Below, piece by piece: positions 1-12,611 of a stretch of DNA of 64,000 nt. Source of the DNA: Diphasiastrum complanatum (Eukaryota; Streptophyta; Lycopodiopsida; Lycopodiales; Lycopodiaceae); NCBI GenBank assembly GCA_029204225.1, contig CM055113.1, positions 17,110,325 through 17,174,324 of the forward strand, given 5' to 3'. A model generated the notes under the pieces. That model did not search any database. It worked only from the letters and a program-made list of their open reading frames with translations, and was not told the origin of the DNA. Made by a program: the position numbers and the translations under genes. The stretch's first letter is position 1; each line of letters starts with the position of its first letter.

Positions 1-511
1 TTCTGCTCCATGCCAATTTCTTCCAAGATTTGTCTCAACCATATAGCTTCCTGTGCAGCACTACACATTGCCTTATACGTATGCGCTCGCCAATAGAATG
101 CAGTTCATCTCTCATTGTCTTGATTCTGGTCATGTACATCTAAATGTGCTCTCCTTGTTCCATGCGGGCACTATTCAACTTTGACTTCAGAAACATGATT
201 CTTGACGGATTTGACGTCTTGAACTGCTCCTTTAGCACATCCCATGCCTGTCTGGGTGTAATAGCATCACAAATGTGGGTAATGATGTGATCTTTCACTG
301 ACAAGTTAATGAAGGTCAAAGCTTTCCTCATCTTTTTGTCGAACACTTTGATGTCTGCTTCATTTGGCGGCCTTCTCTCATCACCTGTGACGACTTCCCA
401 CACGTCTTTCTCCATCAGTATGTTTTTCATTTTGAATTTCCACACTGCATAGTTGGAAATCCCGTCCAGTTTGCTACTTTCACTCAAAATGGACTCTCCC
501 ATGTTTGCCAT
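1..511 (-). pseudogene. Ty1/copia gag joined to RNase H (internally deleted)
   Basis: Reverse-strand frame of 123 codons starting at 511 has the copia Gag (UBN2-type) pattern: LDGISNYAVWKFKM near the start, an AWDVLKEQF helix and a run ending ARMEQGEHI. Reading on below 140, the Gag text (MRDELHSIG) changes near position 90 into RNase H text (YKAM, then QEAIWLRQILEEIG). Everything from the nucleocapsid to most of RNase H is therefore missing. The element continues off the left edge. The deletion is read directly; its mechanism (illegitimate recombination) is inference. Family assignment is firm, but the exact breakpoint is only good to about 10 bases. Confidence 0.75.
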
Positions 512-1806
512 CGCAAAACTGCTTGAAACTTCTGTCTTAGGCTAAGAACAGTATGTCGAGGCCAACAGTAATGTCAAAAGTTGAAAATAATGACCTGCAC
601 TTTTTTCCTTACTAGGCCACTCGTTGCTTTTCCACCAATTTGAAAGCCAAATCGGTGTCGCCTTCCGAAATGCACTCAGTCAACTCCTAACAACGTGCCC
701 AATGGAATGGTGAAATCACTTCTGGCGTATTCCGAACACTTTCTCCGCTGCAATCACTCTGTTTTGCTGTACCGTACTTGCAGGTACAGTGTGGGTGCCC
801 TTCGTTTGGAGGTTATAGCCTTTCGTTTGGGTCAAAACTGGCAAAGGACCCAAAAATAAGGATTTTTCTAGTTTTTGAACTATTTCTTCACCTTGAAGAA
901 ACTTCACTCTTCACTTGTGAAGGGACCCAACTCAACTTTCAGTATGAAAATTTTTAATGAAGTTGAAGGCCAAAATGCACTTCACTTCTTCAGGGCCTTG
1001 TTCAAAGCTCATCCAATGGCTGAACCAAATCTTGTGGTCCAAATTTCTCTCCCATCACAAGTTCTGGACCATCGATTCATTTGACACCTCATCCAAAGGT
1101 CCAAACTGCATCTGGGCATTGAACCATGCTCCTACAATCGCTATGGTCTTCGAGACACTACACTGACTATTGTGTTGGGCATGCGAACAGTCCGCGACCT
1201 CCATGCCTGCGGCCGTGCCTCCCTTCTCTAAAAATGTCAGATCAAACTCTCCTGTGGATCATTTTGAGCACGATCTAAGGCCTGGAGCAGGGTGGCCCTA
1301 TTGAATCCAAAACTGTAGAGTGTTAGTCAGGAAATTCCGTAGAGAAACGATGATTTTAGCTCAACTCGACAAAGTGGCTTTTTTCACCTTTTTACCGCAA
1401 ATCTGCTAGGTTAACTGTCTGGAGACAAATATCTGACATATACCTCAGAATCTCTCCATGGCTGGTTGACAACGTGATTAGCTTCCTTCATGTCCTTACG
1501 TCATCTAAAACGGTGCGCAAACAGCGAAGAAATCACCAGTTATGTATAAAAACCGTAACCCCAAGCCCGGTTTCAATTTTCAGCTGGCTTCAAAATTGTC
1601 AAATTTTCACCAAATTTTTCCCTGTTTGATGCTATGCACAGGCTAATAATCCCTCTGCTAAGCTTACCAAGCCTCTATAAATTAGAAACCGTGCACCAGT
1701 GCTTCTCTTTCCGTCTTCAACCCGCCGTAAACCCCGAACTCTCAGAAGACAGTTCTCCCGAAGCTCTCTTCAACGACGACGCTGTACTGTGTACACTCCC
1801 TGTACG
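512..1806 (-). other. Long untranslated stretch upstream of copia gag
   Basis: About 1.3 kb lies between the gag start at 511 and the primer-binding site at 1807. This is much longer than usual copia leaders. No coding frame longer than about 70 codons is convincing on either strand. It may be the element's leader with a foreign insertion, or the gag and the LTR may belong to different elements. Confidence 0.3.
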
Positions 1807-1818
1807 GCTCTGATACCA
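1807..1818 (-). other. Primer-binding site (tRNA-iMet)
   Basis: GCTCTGATACCA on the + strand is the complement of TGGTATCAGAGC, the standard plant initiator-Met primer site. It sits directly beside the LTR-like block at 1819. Confidence 0.6.
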
Positions 1819-2067
1819 ACTTAGAATTTGCTTTGCACAGGAACACAGATCATGCCACATAGTAACACAGACAGAAAACACTCTCCACAGCAAGCTCATA
1901 TAGCAACTGTATTTCTCAAAATGAAATTACACTATACATATAGTTGTTCACTCAGGCAGCCCATGCATGACCAAGGTTGCCGTTGGCGAGACGTGTGTCC
2001 CGTCGACTTGCCTTGTGGCAAGGCCAACTGATCCTTATCCACTGGTAGGACCCACATTATAGTAACA
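1819..2067 (-). repeat. Putative copia 5' LTR (reverse strand)
   Basis: The block abuts the primer site and, read on the reverse strand, starts TGTTACTATAATG, a usual copia LTR start. The end beside the primer site lacks a clean CA, so it has decayed there. No second copy lies in the window to confirm the borders. Confidence 0.35.
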
Positions 2068-4835
2068 CAATGATTCTAATTTTAATTCTAACTATGTGTT
2101 GGTATTGGAGTTGTTGTGATGCAAGAAGATTGGCAAGCACATCCATCACATTGGCACACAACTAGTAGCGAAAACTCGTTGAGCTTTTAATAGAAAGGGC
2201 ATTATAATTAGTTTATAACATCCTTGATGGGTTTTACGCCTCAGTGGGCAAGATTGATGAACATTTGGCTATTCCTCTAGGTGTAGCCATTTTGCAAAAG
2301 TTAGATTTAATTGGATCCTTGAGAAATTTTATGCCAAACTAGGCAAATGAGAAAGAACCCTTTGCATCAACTTTTAGCAAGATACTTTCGTTTAAGCAAT
2401 TATATCCTTTGTGCTGGTTTTCAATTGTCAACTTGGACTGATGCCATAACTCACTTTGCAACTGTTGCCAAAATAATGAGATAGAAGAAAGTGATTATGC
2501 ACATCACCCATTGAGGATGGGGGTTTAGGTCCTCCACACCATGAAATTGACCCATGCTCATGATTTCGGAGAAGGATTCTTGTAGAACCTAAACAATATG
2601 CAATGGTTGATATTGAATATAAGGCGAATGATTATCTTTCAGATAAAAACACTAGTAATGACTTTAACTTGTGAAGAAATGGAAGAAATTTGAATGAAAA
2701 ATGGAAATGGATCTTTGGCTTTTGACAACATCGGTAGACAATGATTACAAAGATGCTTTTTCATAATTCGGGATTAGCAATATTTGTTGAATAGGTTCAA
2801 TGTGAAAGTGGAAGATGAATGAAGCAAGTAATAATTGGATAATTAGATTGCACTCATCAAGAAATGCAAAATTCAAAAGAAATAAGCTAATTTCTTGGAG
2901 GATTGAATACAAAAGGGTCAATTGATTGAAAGAGATTGTTTTTGTATGACAACCTCTCTGTGCTCTATTTAAGTGACAAAGAGATTGTGGAGGATTCATT
3001 CTTTGGTTGTCACTTTAATGTTACTCAAAATGACAGTGTATCTCTATCGTTATCATATAGTGAGTTTATATTGAGCCAAAATTTGTCAATATTGTGCGTT
3101 CTTGATCTCGCATGAGTTGGTGTAAGAGAAATTGGGATATCATATGTAAGCAACCTACAATATATCCAATGCTAATTTGCATATTTTGACCAACTCAAAT
3201 GATCAATGGAGGAGCAAGTGCATGATGCATCCAAATTTTTTAAAAATAAATGTACTACTCTGGAAGTCATCGAAAAAAAGAATTTGTGTACTATTGAGTT
3301 AGTCATGCTAATTAGCATTTATGATTCAATTTCTTTATATGTGTATGTTGAATTCCGCAAGTGTGGAATCCCTACAAATGCATATTGGCTTGTGTGTATA
3401 TTAAGTAATTGACATTGAGATAGCTAAAGTTATTTTGAAGATGCTAAGCACTTTCTAGAAACATAAAAGATCTATCTGATATACTATAGCGATACACAAT
3501 GGTTACAATCGTGAATACAAAAATTGTTTCTTATAATGTGATCATAAGAATAAACTTAAATATATATTGGAACAAATATCTACACGTGAAACATAATGTA
3601 TTGAGATATCAAGGTATTTTATATAATAATGATCTAATTGGAAAATTTCGAGGTAGATAAAGCATATATTATGAATCATGTAGTTAAGACTCCTATAAAC
3701 TATAAAATATTGAAACCATAGAGGAATATATACTCCTTGGATGCTATTTCACATTATCTCCTCTACATCAATGTCACATGCACTTGAGAAAGAGTTGAAA
3801 ATCGATCCCATGTTAGGATTGAATTACTTATGGGTATATCATTTTGTATAAGCTTTTGTGAAGATATAAATTTTAAGGACAAACAAATAATTTAGTTGAT
3901 TATGTGGTTTTAAAAAATTTGAGTCCACGATTGTTTCTAGATCATTTGATGAGCTAAAAAGAAGGGTATTAGTAGTGAGAGTAGGTGTACTAGTCTGAAT
4001 CCACCTATGGTATAGTGAGAGTAGTGCCTAGTAGTTTGAATTCCCCACATAGTGGAAAGGTCCAAGTTAAGGAGATTAGAGTGTTTATTTAAAAAAAGCT
4101 TGTATAATATCAAAAATTATGATGTGATGTGATATAGTTGGCATAGGCAATTGAACAAAAAGTGGGTGAATTAGGTTGAGATTATGTGTTTCAAGTCAAC
4201 GTGAAAGCTTAATCTTTCTAAATACCAAGATTTCAACTTGCCCAATACTTTGTTAAAATTATGAAAAAATATGTCATGTTTCTTATTTGTCTTATCGATT
4301 CCATTTATTGTTGTGGTCTTGGTATATTTTGCAACACCCTAACCCTACACAACCATTTCTACATTAATGGCCACAATGATGCCCCATGTATGACTTAATT
4401 TATGGGGCTAATGGTTTTTACTTAAGAGAGTTGATTGACATCTTAACACTTCGTTACTCTCATTGAAATAGTCATCAATGTCTCTTAAGAACCTATGTGG
4501 TGACATTGACCTTTTCTTCATAGGCATTAATGTAGAAATTAAACCAAAACTTGTGTAGGAATTTGACATGCACTCTCAACTTTTCAAATTGAAAGGCTTT
4601 TTTTAGGTTTAACTTTCATGTGACATGTCTATTTAAAGGGTACCTTTCAAAGACTAAAATTGCAAGAAGATATACCCCTTCTATATACAATCCTATATAC
4701 TCCACTAAACAAGACTCGTGATTTCCAGTGCTTAGAATTTAAAATGAGTTCCGAGGGGAATGGAAAGCTCGAGTGTCGGGTCCGGCATTTGACCTCGGTA
4801 TAAGCCTTGCAAATTTTAACGCGTTTTTCAAAGAT
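2068..4835. other. AT-rich stretch without recognisable gene
   Basis: Frames here are short, lack domain-like composition and are broken. I saw no LTR ends, primer sites or splice-flanked exons. Confidence 0.5.
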
Positions 4836-4903
4836 TTATAGGGAGGATTATACGGTTATAGGGAGGGTTATAAGAAAGGTTATAGAGAGGGTTATAGAGA
4901 GGG
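4836..4903 (+). repeat. Imperfect GGTTATAGGGAG tandem repeat
   Basis: Four to five head-to-tail units of about 15-17 bases built on GGTTATAG(G/A)GAGG. Units vary in spacing. No function is implied. Confidence 0.6.
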
Positions 4904-5290
4904 CAAACCAGGCCAAGAGGCATTCCAGAATATTTTGTTCATCAAGGGTAATACTGTGACTGATGAAAAAAAAAGGGCCCCTCCGTATAAACCACGATAT
5001 GTTATAGAATGTAAATGGATCTTACTTTTGATGTCTATCAACACATTAAATACCATTTTTGATCAACAATAGTCATATCCACAAGTGTATAAATAAATTT
5101 ATGTATCACAAAAATATCATGACCACAATTTGTGTACCCACAAGTGTCGACCTCGTTATCATTTTGCCAGATCATCATGCGACAAATCTGCCAAACCAAA
5201 CGAGTCCATCTCTAATTCTACCCAAGTATCTCATGTAGTTTCGATATTAATAAGTTGATCTTATGGCAACAATGACAGCAAGGAATATCG

Positions 5291-5860
5291 AGAAGGTGTG
5301 TCATGTGTCGTCGATCCACTCGATGATGATGCATCACTCTCAATATCATCATTAGCTTGCACATCCTCCAAAAATGTGTCATCGAGTCCATCATCACGAT
5401 CTTATTCAGGTGCAGCAGTTGGCAGCGCCATGTCCTCCACGACATCTCTATCTTCAAAAATTCTTTTACTTCCAGAAGTGACTTGAATAACGTACCACCA
5501 TCTAGGATCTGAATGGTTGGGGTGAAAAACCACCTATAATTGATCGATGTTACCATAAACATTGACTCGTAATTAGTATCTATAACTATGTTACAATTGC
5601 TTTGGTATACACACAATATACATTTTTTTGTAGTATATTGAAAATCAATTGATTGACAACAAAAGAGCATAGACATCTTAAAGACATAAAAATAATGTAC
5701 CTGCCCACATTATTGACGAAAAACAAATGTATTGCTTTGATCTGTCCAAAGCTTGGTGGAGTCAATGGCAAAACAACCACTCTCATCTTTCGTGACAGTT
5801 GCATTGGGACCATTGCAAATAACTTTGACCATTTGACATCAAATATGAAAAAGTTGAATC
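5291..5860 (-). pseudogene. DUF4216-like fragment of a CACTA-type transposon, with intron
   Basis: Read on the reverse strand, this resembles the DUF4216 region that ends many plant CACTA (En/Spm) transposase-associated proteins. Exon 1 (to 5701) has a hydrophobic strand ending FDVKWSK, then GCFAIDSTKLWTDQS. Exon 2 (from 5533) has VVFHPNHSDPRWWYVIQV, followed by an acidic and serine-rich tail. Between them is a 167-base stretch with GT at 5700 and AG at 5534; removing it aligns CGQ with VVFHPN, as the domain expects. One in-frame TAA lies just before the donor and one TAA in the acidic part. A frameshift separates FDVKWSK from the next block. The match is from memory of the domain pattern, not a search. 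The rest of the transposase was not seen nearby. Confidence 0.45.
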
Positions 5861-8172
5861 ACCTAAACCCAGGTCTTCCCATTTTTCCTCCATGAGTGAA
5901 GATGAGGTCCTCAGTTATATGGATGGGATGTCTCCCTCGCGTGCAGGCAAAATCATGGAGTGACTATGAACTCATTGGGAGGCACAGAGTTCTAGTAGGT
6001 TGGTCGACTACCCGTCAAAATCCTCTCATTCTGAGGAGATCCAGTCTCCACAACCCTCCAATCGAGGTGTTTCCCTCTCCCACGAGGGTCCCTCTGGCGA
6101 GAGTCCCTCTCCCTCAGAAAAGATAGATCGTAGGAGAATTCGCCTCAGTAGTGGCTCCTATTGTGGTGGTGATGCTGATGATGTCGTGCCTCATGCGGCC
6201 TCAAGTCCAACATGTCCCTCTAGTAGGCCTCGTCATAGGGATTTCTTCTTTTGTGAAACCCCTCACATTTTTCCGTCTTCAGCACCGACTGCCCAAGACC
6301 TAGTTTAAGTTAGGTGGTCAACACATATCTCTTTTTCTTTGAACTATGGGTCCATCATTATTCCTCTTGCTTGTCCCAAATCACCAATTTTCACTAGGTA
6401 ATGATGAAACACTTTAAAATCAACCTCATGAAAACAATGGCACCATCATATAGGAAAAGATGCTATGTTTCCATGAAAAATGAAATATAATAGATGAATA
6501 TGAGTATAAAATCTCATTTTGAATCCATACCAATTCTCAATAGGCTCACAATTGAGATCTCCCTTGCAACACTCCCTCTTAATGATTGCATCGTACAATA
6601 AAATAGAAACTTGTTTTTAAACATCATGAGTATTTTGTTGCAAAAAGGAAAGAAGATCGACACAACAAAACCTTCATTCAATAGCTACAAATGTTGGGCT
6701 CTACGAAATGATCCTTTTTCAATGCATGAGTACGCCTATCAAATTCGAACCATACTATCATGACTAGAGTCATGTTTGATTCTACTTGATTCTAAACTTT
6801 GAAATCGTCAGAATCTATGAGATTGATTACATAGATAGATTAGAGTATTGATATGTGCAAGTGCTTGATGGATTAGACAAAACTATAAGAGAATGAAATA
6901 AGATAACAATTGATCAAAAAAACATACAGATGAATTATAAGCATAAGACTATAGCGGATGCAACCGCGTACTTATAAACAACTATGAATATTGATCGTCT
7001 TTGTTTGACACACTTTTGCTAATAAGCAATGAAATGTTGCTAATAATACTCTATGATAAATTGATCATAAATCAATAGAATATTAATCTATAGTCCCTTT
7101 AACTTGAGAAAATGATCAACTATTATACTTCTTAGAAATGTTGCATGGGGTTATCCACATGATGATTAACGATAGTCATTTAGCCAAGTCTCAATTCGCA
7201 CTTAGCCATACTACGTTGTCACTTATCCACTACGGTTACACGATAGTTACTTGATAACAATGGTTAGAGCAAGTTGTTAGCTTCAAAACAAGTGATAGCA
7301 TTATTTGTTGACTCTTGAAAAATATTTGTTGTTGTCATTGTTGTATTCATAAGGAGCTATAAGTAGTTGTAAAGGTTTGTAAGTAGTCATAAGATGTAAG
7401 CCTATGATATTATACTATGCATTACATGTATTTTGTTAAGCAAAAATGTGATGAAGTGAAATTTGAAAGACATGATTTTAGTGACTAAAGTGTCTATGTG
7501 AGTATCATGTGTAATCTAGATGTTTTGCCTTTTCTTTTAAGATGTAATTAAGTGGATTTATGTCATGATATTCTAGAATTGTACTTAGCAATAAATTGAT
7601 TTGTATGATTTGATGGATTTACAAAGTGATTTAGCAATATAGGTTGATGCAATTGTGAGTGTAAGGCGAAATATTCTCAAATTTGATTATCAATCTTGGA
7701 TTAAATGAAATAATTTCTTTTTTGCAATATTCATTTTTTTATCCAACTAAGCAATAATGAACCTTTATAGAACTATAGTTTAATTTGTGCTAATGAACGA
7801 TACTAGTTTTATTATATGGAATCAAAGTTTACGTTTAGTTTAATACTCATTCACATTGTATATCAATCTAAAGTCTAGGATAAATCACAATCAACTTATT
7901 ATAAATAAAAAACACTTATATTAAATTCCTATTTAGTTCTATTATTTATGATTCTGTTTTTATCTAGTTTGTATTTCACATCGTTATTAAAACTTTTGTT
8001 AGAAAAGGACTCAATTTTTAACATACCTTCAAATAGCATTTTTTCCTTTTGAGATCAAAAGCTATTTTGTTGTACAGTCTTTAAGTAGTAACACAATGTT
8101 TCTGATTTGTCAAAAAAATAACAAGTATAAACTTATTGCTAACTCATCTTAAGATATGAAAGATCTTTATTT
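5861..8172. other. AT-rich stretch, no supported gene
   Basis: Between 5890 and 6310 there are overlapping Ser/Pro-rich + strand frames (102 and 76 codons) with slightly higher GC. They have no recognisable domain, and one is broken soon after an ATG near 5892. From 6310 to 8172 nothing coding or repetitive was recognised. Confidence 0.4.
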
Positions 8173-8811
8173 TGTTAGAAATTGTCAAAGTTGGCAAATT
8201 ATAGCTTGATAAAACTATGTAAATTTGTACGTAGGTGCTTCCCACATGTGTGGAGGTTGTTCAGACATGTGAATAATGGGCCTAGGTTGGCTAGATCACA
8301 ATTTCATAAGTTTTAGTTGGATTAGTTGGTCATAATTCCTAAAATCTAGGACCAAACTCCTCAAATCAAGGAGATAGATGAGTTGGCAAATCCAATGGTT
8401 AGGTAAGATTGACTTGTTTCGATAAACCTGATGTCATTTTGACACCTAAACACGTGATGGACCTCCTCAGCCAGCTGAGGAAGATGATTCATATTGTATC
8501 TATCATTTGATCATTCCATAGTAGCAAGATCTTGATTTGAGAGCAAATTGTCAATTTTGAGTTTTTCCATCATTTGTCTTGTGATTCAATGATTCCATTG
8601 TGAACTAAATTTGATGACATTCAATCTCTAATAGCAGGCCATACTGGAGGCCATACCACACACATGTGGAGTCGGATAATTTGCATAATTGATCATAGTT
8701 TTTTATTGCTCTCGAGTGTGTGATTCAAAATTGCTAATCTAGATCAAGAAATTGGTGACTCTTGGAGTCTTCTATAGGCTCATTTATGGTCCTTAGTACT
8801 ACACTTTTCCA
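8173..8811 (+). repeat. LTR related to that of gypsy G1
   Basis: Starts TGTTAGAAATTG and ends at CA directly before a primer site. Layout and many words match the G1 LTR at 14039 (TTGGCAAAT near the start, a CCACATGTGTGG-type palindrome, TTTATGGTCCT near the end). The start base is inferred by alignment with G1. Confidence 0.6.
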
Positions 8812-9040
8812 TGGTATCAGAGCCAAGTACAATAGGATAATTAATGAACACAGCACAATCCATTTTTAACAAGTTTTTGCTAGAAAACAAGTCTTGTGAG
8901 GGTGAGTTCAAATCAAGTCTTAGTGGGAAGTTTTGTGATCCAAACTTGGTGAGGGTTAGCAACCATACTTCCCACGTGTGGGCACCTCTGTACTTACATT
9001 TAACTTTAATTATTCATAAGATCCATAAATTTTAATTTCC
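8812..9040 (+). mobile_element. Primer site and truncated leader of a G1-type element
   Basis: TGGTATCAGAGCC at 8812 is an initiator-Met primer site. The following about 220 bases resemble the G1 leader, including GTGTGGGCACCTCTG. Similarity stops near 9040, where the methyltransferase-like relic begins on the other strand. No gag follows, so the element is cut off here. Confidence 0.55.
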
Positions 9041-9098
9041 ATCGTCTTGATATGGGCAAGCCACAAAACCAGTCATTGGATTTATCAATTTTTGGTCA

Positions 9099-11900
9099 CT
9101 ACCGGATAGTCCAAGTGGTTGGAAAAATCTGTACATCTACAGTATTGTGATGGAGCTTCAATCTCTTCCCATCAGTTGAAACATAGCCAATGGTAATGTG
9201 GTCAACTGTGTTGCAGAGACGAGCACCACCAGAGTTTCTCACATTTGGTTTAAACCTACAAACATTTAAAAACAAAAATAATGAAAAAGAAAATTTCATT
9301 AAAAATTTAAAGACTACAAAAGTACAATCATCAGAGCTTTTACTTACCAGATGGCATTTTCAATGTCGGCATTGCAGACCTCCATCCAGGCCAACTTGTT
9401 GTCAATTGGAGTGAAATATCACTATTCTCCAAAGTGGAACAATAGTGACCTCCAAAAATCCAGCAACTACTTCATTCATCTCCATGTATTAGAAGGCATC
9501 TCATCATTGAGAGACCCTTTCAGCTTGAAACCGTAAGGAATGTCAACGATGCAAAGTGTGTAAGGTCTTCTCTTGGCGAACTTTAAAATTAGCTTTCCAT
9601 CGCCCTATTGAATTGTGTAGTGACAAGGTTGATCATGAATAGATTTGGGGATGTAGATCTCTTTCGGATCATCTTCAACAACGGCCTCCCCAGTCTGTTG
9701 AAGCTCCCTCTATCTCTTCGCTACCTTGGCCTTTTGCAAATGTGTCCTGAATTGTTCAAGAAGCTGGCCACTTTTCCTATCCTCGAAAGTCTACAATTTT
9801 TGATATAAGATCCATAATCAATATAAATTACTACAAAAAAAAACTTAAAAAATAATGTTTATTAATTGAAGCCATGCTCAGCATAGACAAACAGAACAAA
9901 ATAACAGAAACTCTTTACAAGAATGAAATTTGAGTTTTGAAACAAAATGTTTCATTGTCCAAGAAAATCTTAGCTTAGCATGGACTAAAACAAGATAACA
10001 ACATAAAAACACAAAAGAAAATAGAGTTAAACTCAAGATATCTCTGAATAAAATAACAGTTCTAGCAATTGAGGCCCTTCACCATAGCTTCTTGAACTTT
10101 CATGAAAAGTTTGTGCCTAAAGATTTAATAATGATGTTAGAAAGGTTTTATTTAAAAGAGAACAGAAAAAAAAATTAAAATCTCTTAAACCAAAATTATC
10201 TTTAAAACTCTTTTCCCAACTCAGCAAGGCTTACAACTCTAGACAAAACGTTGTTGATGATTTCTTATGATGGGATCTCCTGCATATTTTTCCATTATGA
10301 GATTCCCATACCGACAGGCAGTGTAGGTTGGGTGGGCTTTTTCTTTGATGAAGAGATGCCCTTAGTAACTTGTCCTTTTATTTGAAATTTTTCACTTCTC
10401 AAAAATGTTGTCAACTAAATCCCAGACTTGAAATAAGGAAACATTTTATATTTAGTGGAGATAAATTTGAGATTAAATTTTTAGTTTTAAAAAAATGAAT
10501 AAAGCTACTAAATTGAGTTTTGTGTTTACATTTCCAAAATGAAATGCAAGCTGGAAATAGTTATTATATTTTACGAGTGTGTGTGTGCATGATTCTTTTC
10601 ATCAAATGGTAATCTTGTCTCGTGTGCACACAAACACTTCAACTCCAAATTCTTTCTATCATCACCCTTCTAGAATCGAATGTACTCTTTATGGAAGAAG
10701 CGAACTCTCTGGATTATAGTCATCTTTAGCTCGTGATCCTGATCTATATTGTGATCCAAGACTAGCAGTTTGGCCTCTTCAACAATGAGACCAACAAAAA
10801 TAATTCCACTAAATTGCCTAAAAGATTGAATGTGAGGATATTCAAGCGAAAGCTCTTCTCGAGATTGTAAACTATGGATTCCAAGGAGTACAAAAAATTT
10901 GTAACAATAAATATTTAACGTCAAAACTTGTTACGTTCGGGTAGCTATTGGCGTGAACACGAACAAAAATGGAGTAACAATCGCATAAGTGCGGTCTTTA
11001 AATTGAATATTTAGATTATGTACATGTGAGGGGTTGGACTCTCTGACCTCAATTGGTTTGTTGCCTGTAAAGGGATCAACGGGTGACTTGTCACAATGGG
11101 CAACATCAACAATGAATGTTGTCTATCTTACTTCTTTTGTTCGTGAATAAGACATCTCATTTTTGAGACATCAATTGTGGTTGACTTAACAGATATAGAA
11201 GAACCAAGAAGGTTCATCTCGAATTCATGAGACTGAACTCTAGCGAAATGCTTTGGCTCTTGGCCTTTCTTGGTCATGGACTGGCTGGACAATTTCTCTC
11301 TTAGAACTGGACATATACCTATCTTGGGTGTAGATTTCAGTGGACTTCCTTCCCTTCAAGTTGAATGGTTTTTTTGACAAAAGTGGTCAAAACCCCTACA
11401 TGAGATCATAGCACGAGATCGTAGTTTAGAAGGCTTGGAGGCTCTTGGCATAACAAGATCTTCACCTCGAGCCACTGCCTCACAAGTGATCAGAACAACC
11501 TCTTTCAACTGCAGATAAAATGAGAGAAATTTATTTCCGTGACACTAGGAAAAAAGAAATAAAAATTGAATTCTTTTATTTGTAAAGATTATAAAAAGAT
11601 TTACCAGAATTTTTTTTTGAACAAAACGTGTGCTCACAAAGTCGAATCATCTTCCAAAATGTAAAGATACACATTCTTTTCATTTGATTTTCATTGGTAA
11701 ATACGTGAAACCATTATTCTCATCCTTTACCGTAACCTTATAAAACATATAACCTACATTTTAACAGGTTGACAGCCCTTTGCCAGCATTCTCAGCAGTC
11801 CATAGAAAAAGTATAGTCAATCTTTGGCCTTCACAACCCTTAGTGAAATAAAACATATGCTTTGACATGTCTATCTTTTGTAAGTTACTAGGATGGAGTG
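9099..11900 (-). pseudogene. Decayed multi-exon gene with DNA N6/N4-methyltransferase-like core
   Basis: Reverse-strand exons are bounded by plausible splice sites. The last exon runs 9255 to 9099 (stop). It is preceded by a 92-base intron with GTAAGT at 9347 and TTTGTAG ending at 9256. The previous exon runs from 9790 (acceptor TTGTAG) to 9348. It contains CIVDIPYGFKLKGS, where D-I-P-Y stands where motif IV (D/N-P-P-Y) of amino-methyltransferases would be, then PLWRIVIFHS. The splice restores NAIWFKPN, followed by ARLCNTVDHITIGYVS, which resembles the W-x-K-P-N...E-x-I-x-x-G segment after motif IV in N6/N4 enzymes. Upstream coding-like blocks lie at 10676-10900, 11132-11508 (acceptor CTGCAG, donor GTAAGA) and about 11600-11880. 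Stops and at least two frameshifts show it is dead here. The SAM-binding F-x-G-x-G motif was not found. The family call is pattern recognition; an unrelated plant or transposon gene is possible. Confidence 0.4.
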
Positions 11901-12002
11901 GAGGTTGAACTTTAATTTGCACCATCTTGAAATTCTTCAAAAAACATTGCTCTCAGGATCTATAATTTCAAGTTCAAGGATGTTAAACACAAATGAACAA
12001 TT

Positions 12003-12611
12003 TGTGAAAAATTGTCAACTAGTTTGTTGGTTTATTGGCATTTTTGGAGGTTAGAGATAGTTTCATATTTGTCAATAAGGGCCTAAATAGTGTTTGTACT
12101 ATTTTTGGCAAGTAGATAAGTGGATGAGATCAGATTTGGACCCATTCTAATTGGTTAATTTTGGTACATTGCATCTAGACTAGTATTTCTAGGTTTTTTA
12201 TGAAGTATCTAGAAGTTTTCAAATCAGGTCAAGTTTGGGGCAAGTGGCCCAATGACTTTTTGGAAGATATAAATAGATGTACCTGTGTGGAAAAATAATC
12301 ATCAAATTTTCTTTCTTTGTGGAGAATTCATCTCTCTTGTTTCTATGTCCATCTCATGTGTTTCTCTCTTGATATCTTGAGTTTCTATGTGTAGAGTGTT
12401 GATTTTATGGTTAATCTAGCTTTCACACATTTGAAGTATAGTATTGTACTACTGATGTATGGACAGGGACAATCATATCTAAGTGTTTAAGAATAGATCT
12501 TTGTTCATTTCTAAGTTCTAGCATGCATAAGTAGTGATTTCTACTAGCTATTTCTAGATGTGCAACCAAATTTGGCTAAAGATCATTGATGAACTAAATG
12601 TGTTTTTGTCA
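12003..12611 (+). repeat. Solo LTR related to copia E
   Basis: Begins TGTGAAAAATTGTCAACTAG, the same start as the E LTR, then diverges but keeps landmarks such as GTTAGAGATAG, GGCCCAA-like text and GGACAGGGACA. It ends about TTTTTGTCA with no primer site or gag after it, so it looks like a solo LTR. Flanking bases CAATT and TGGCC do not form a duplication, so borders are approximate. Confidence 0.5.

Noticed and set aside
875-1166. Two overlapping 69-codon + frames
   Set aside because: No recognisable features and mutually overlapping; likely chance.
3206-3412. 68-codon + frame in AT-rich DNA
   Set aside because: Low-complexity AT-rich composition without motifs.
4836-4903. Short tandem GGTTATAGGGAG units as a CRISPR or satellite
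   Set aside because: Only four to five decayed units with no spacers; simple local tandem duplication.
5896-6308. Ser/Pro-rich + strand frames
   Set aside because: Slightly coding-like composition, but no domain, no splice support, and two overlapping frames compete. Not enough to call a gene.
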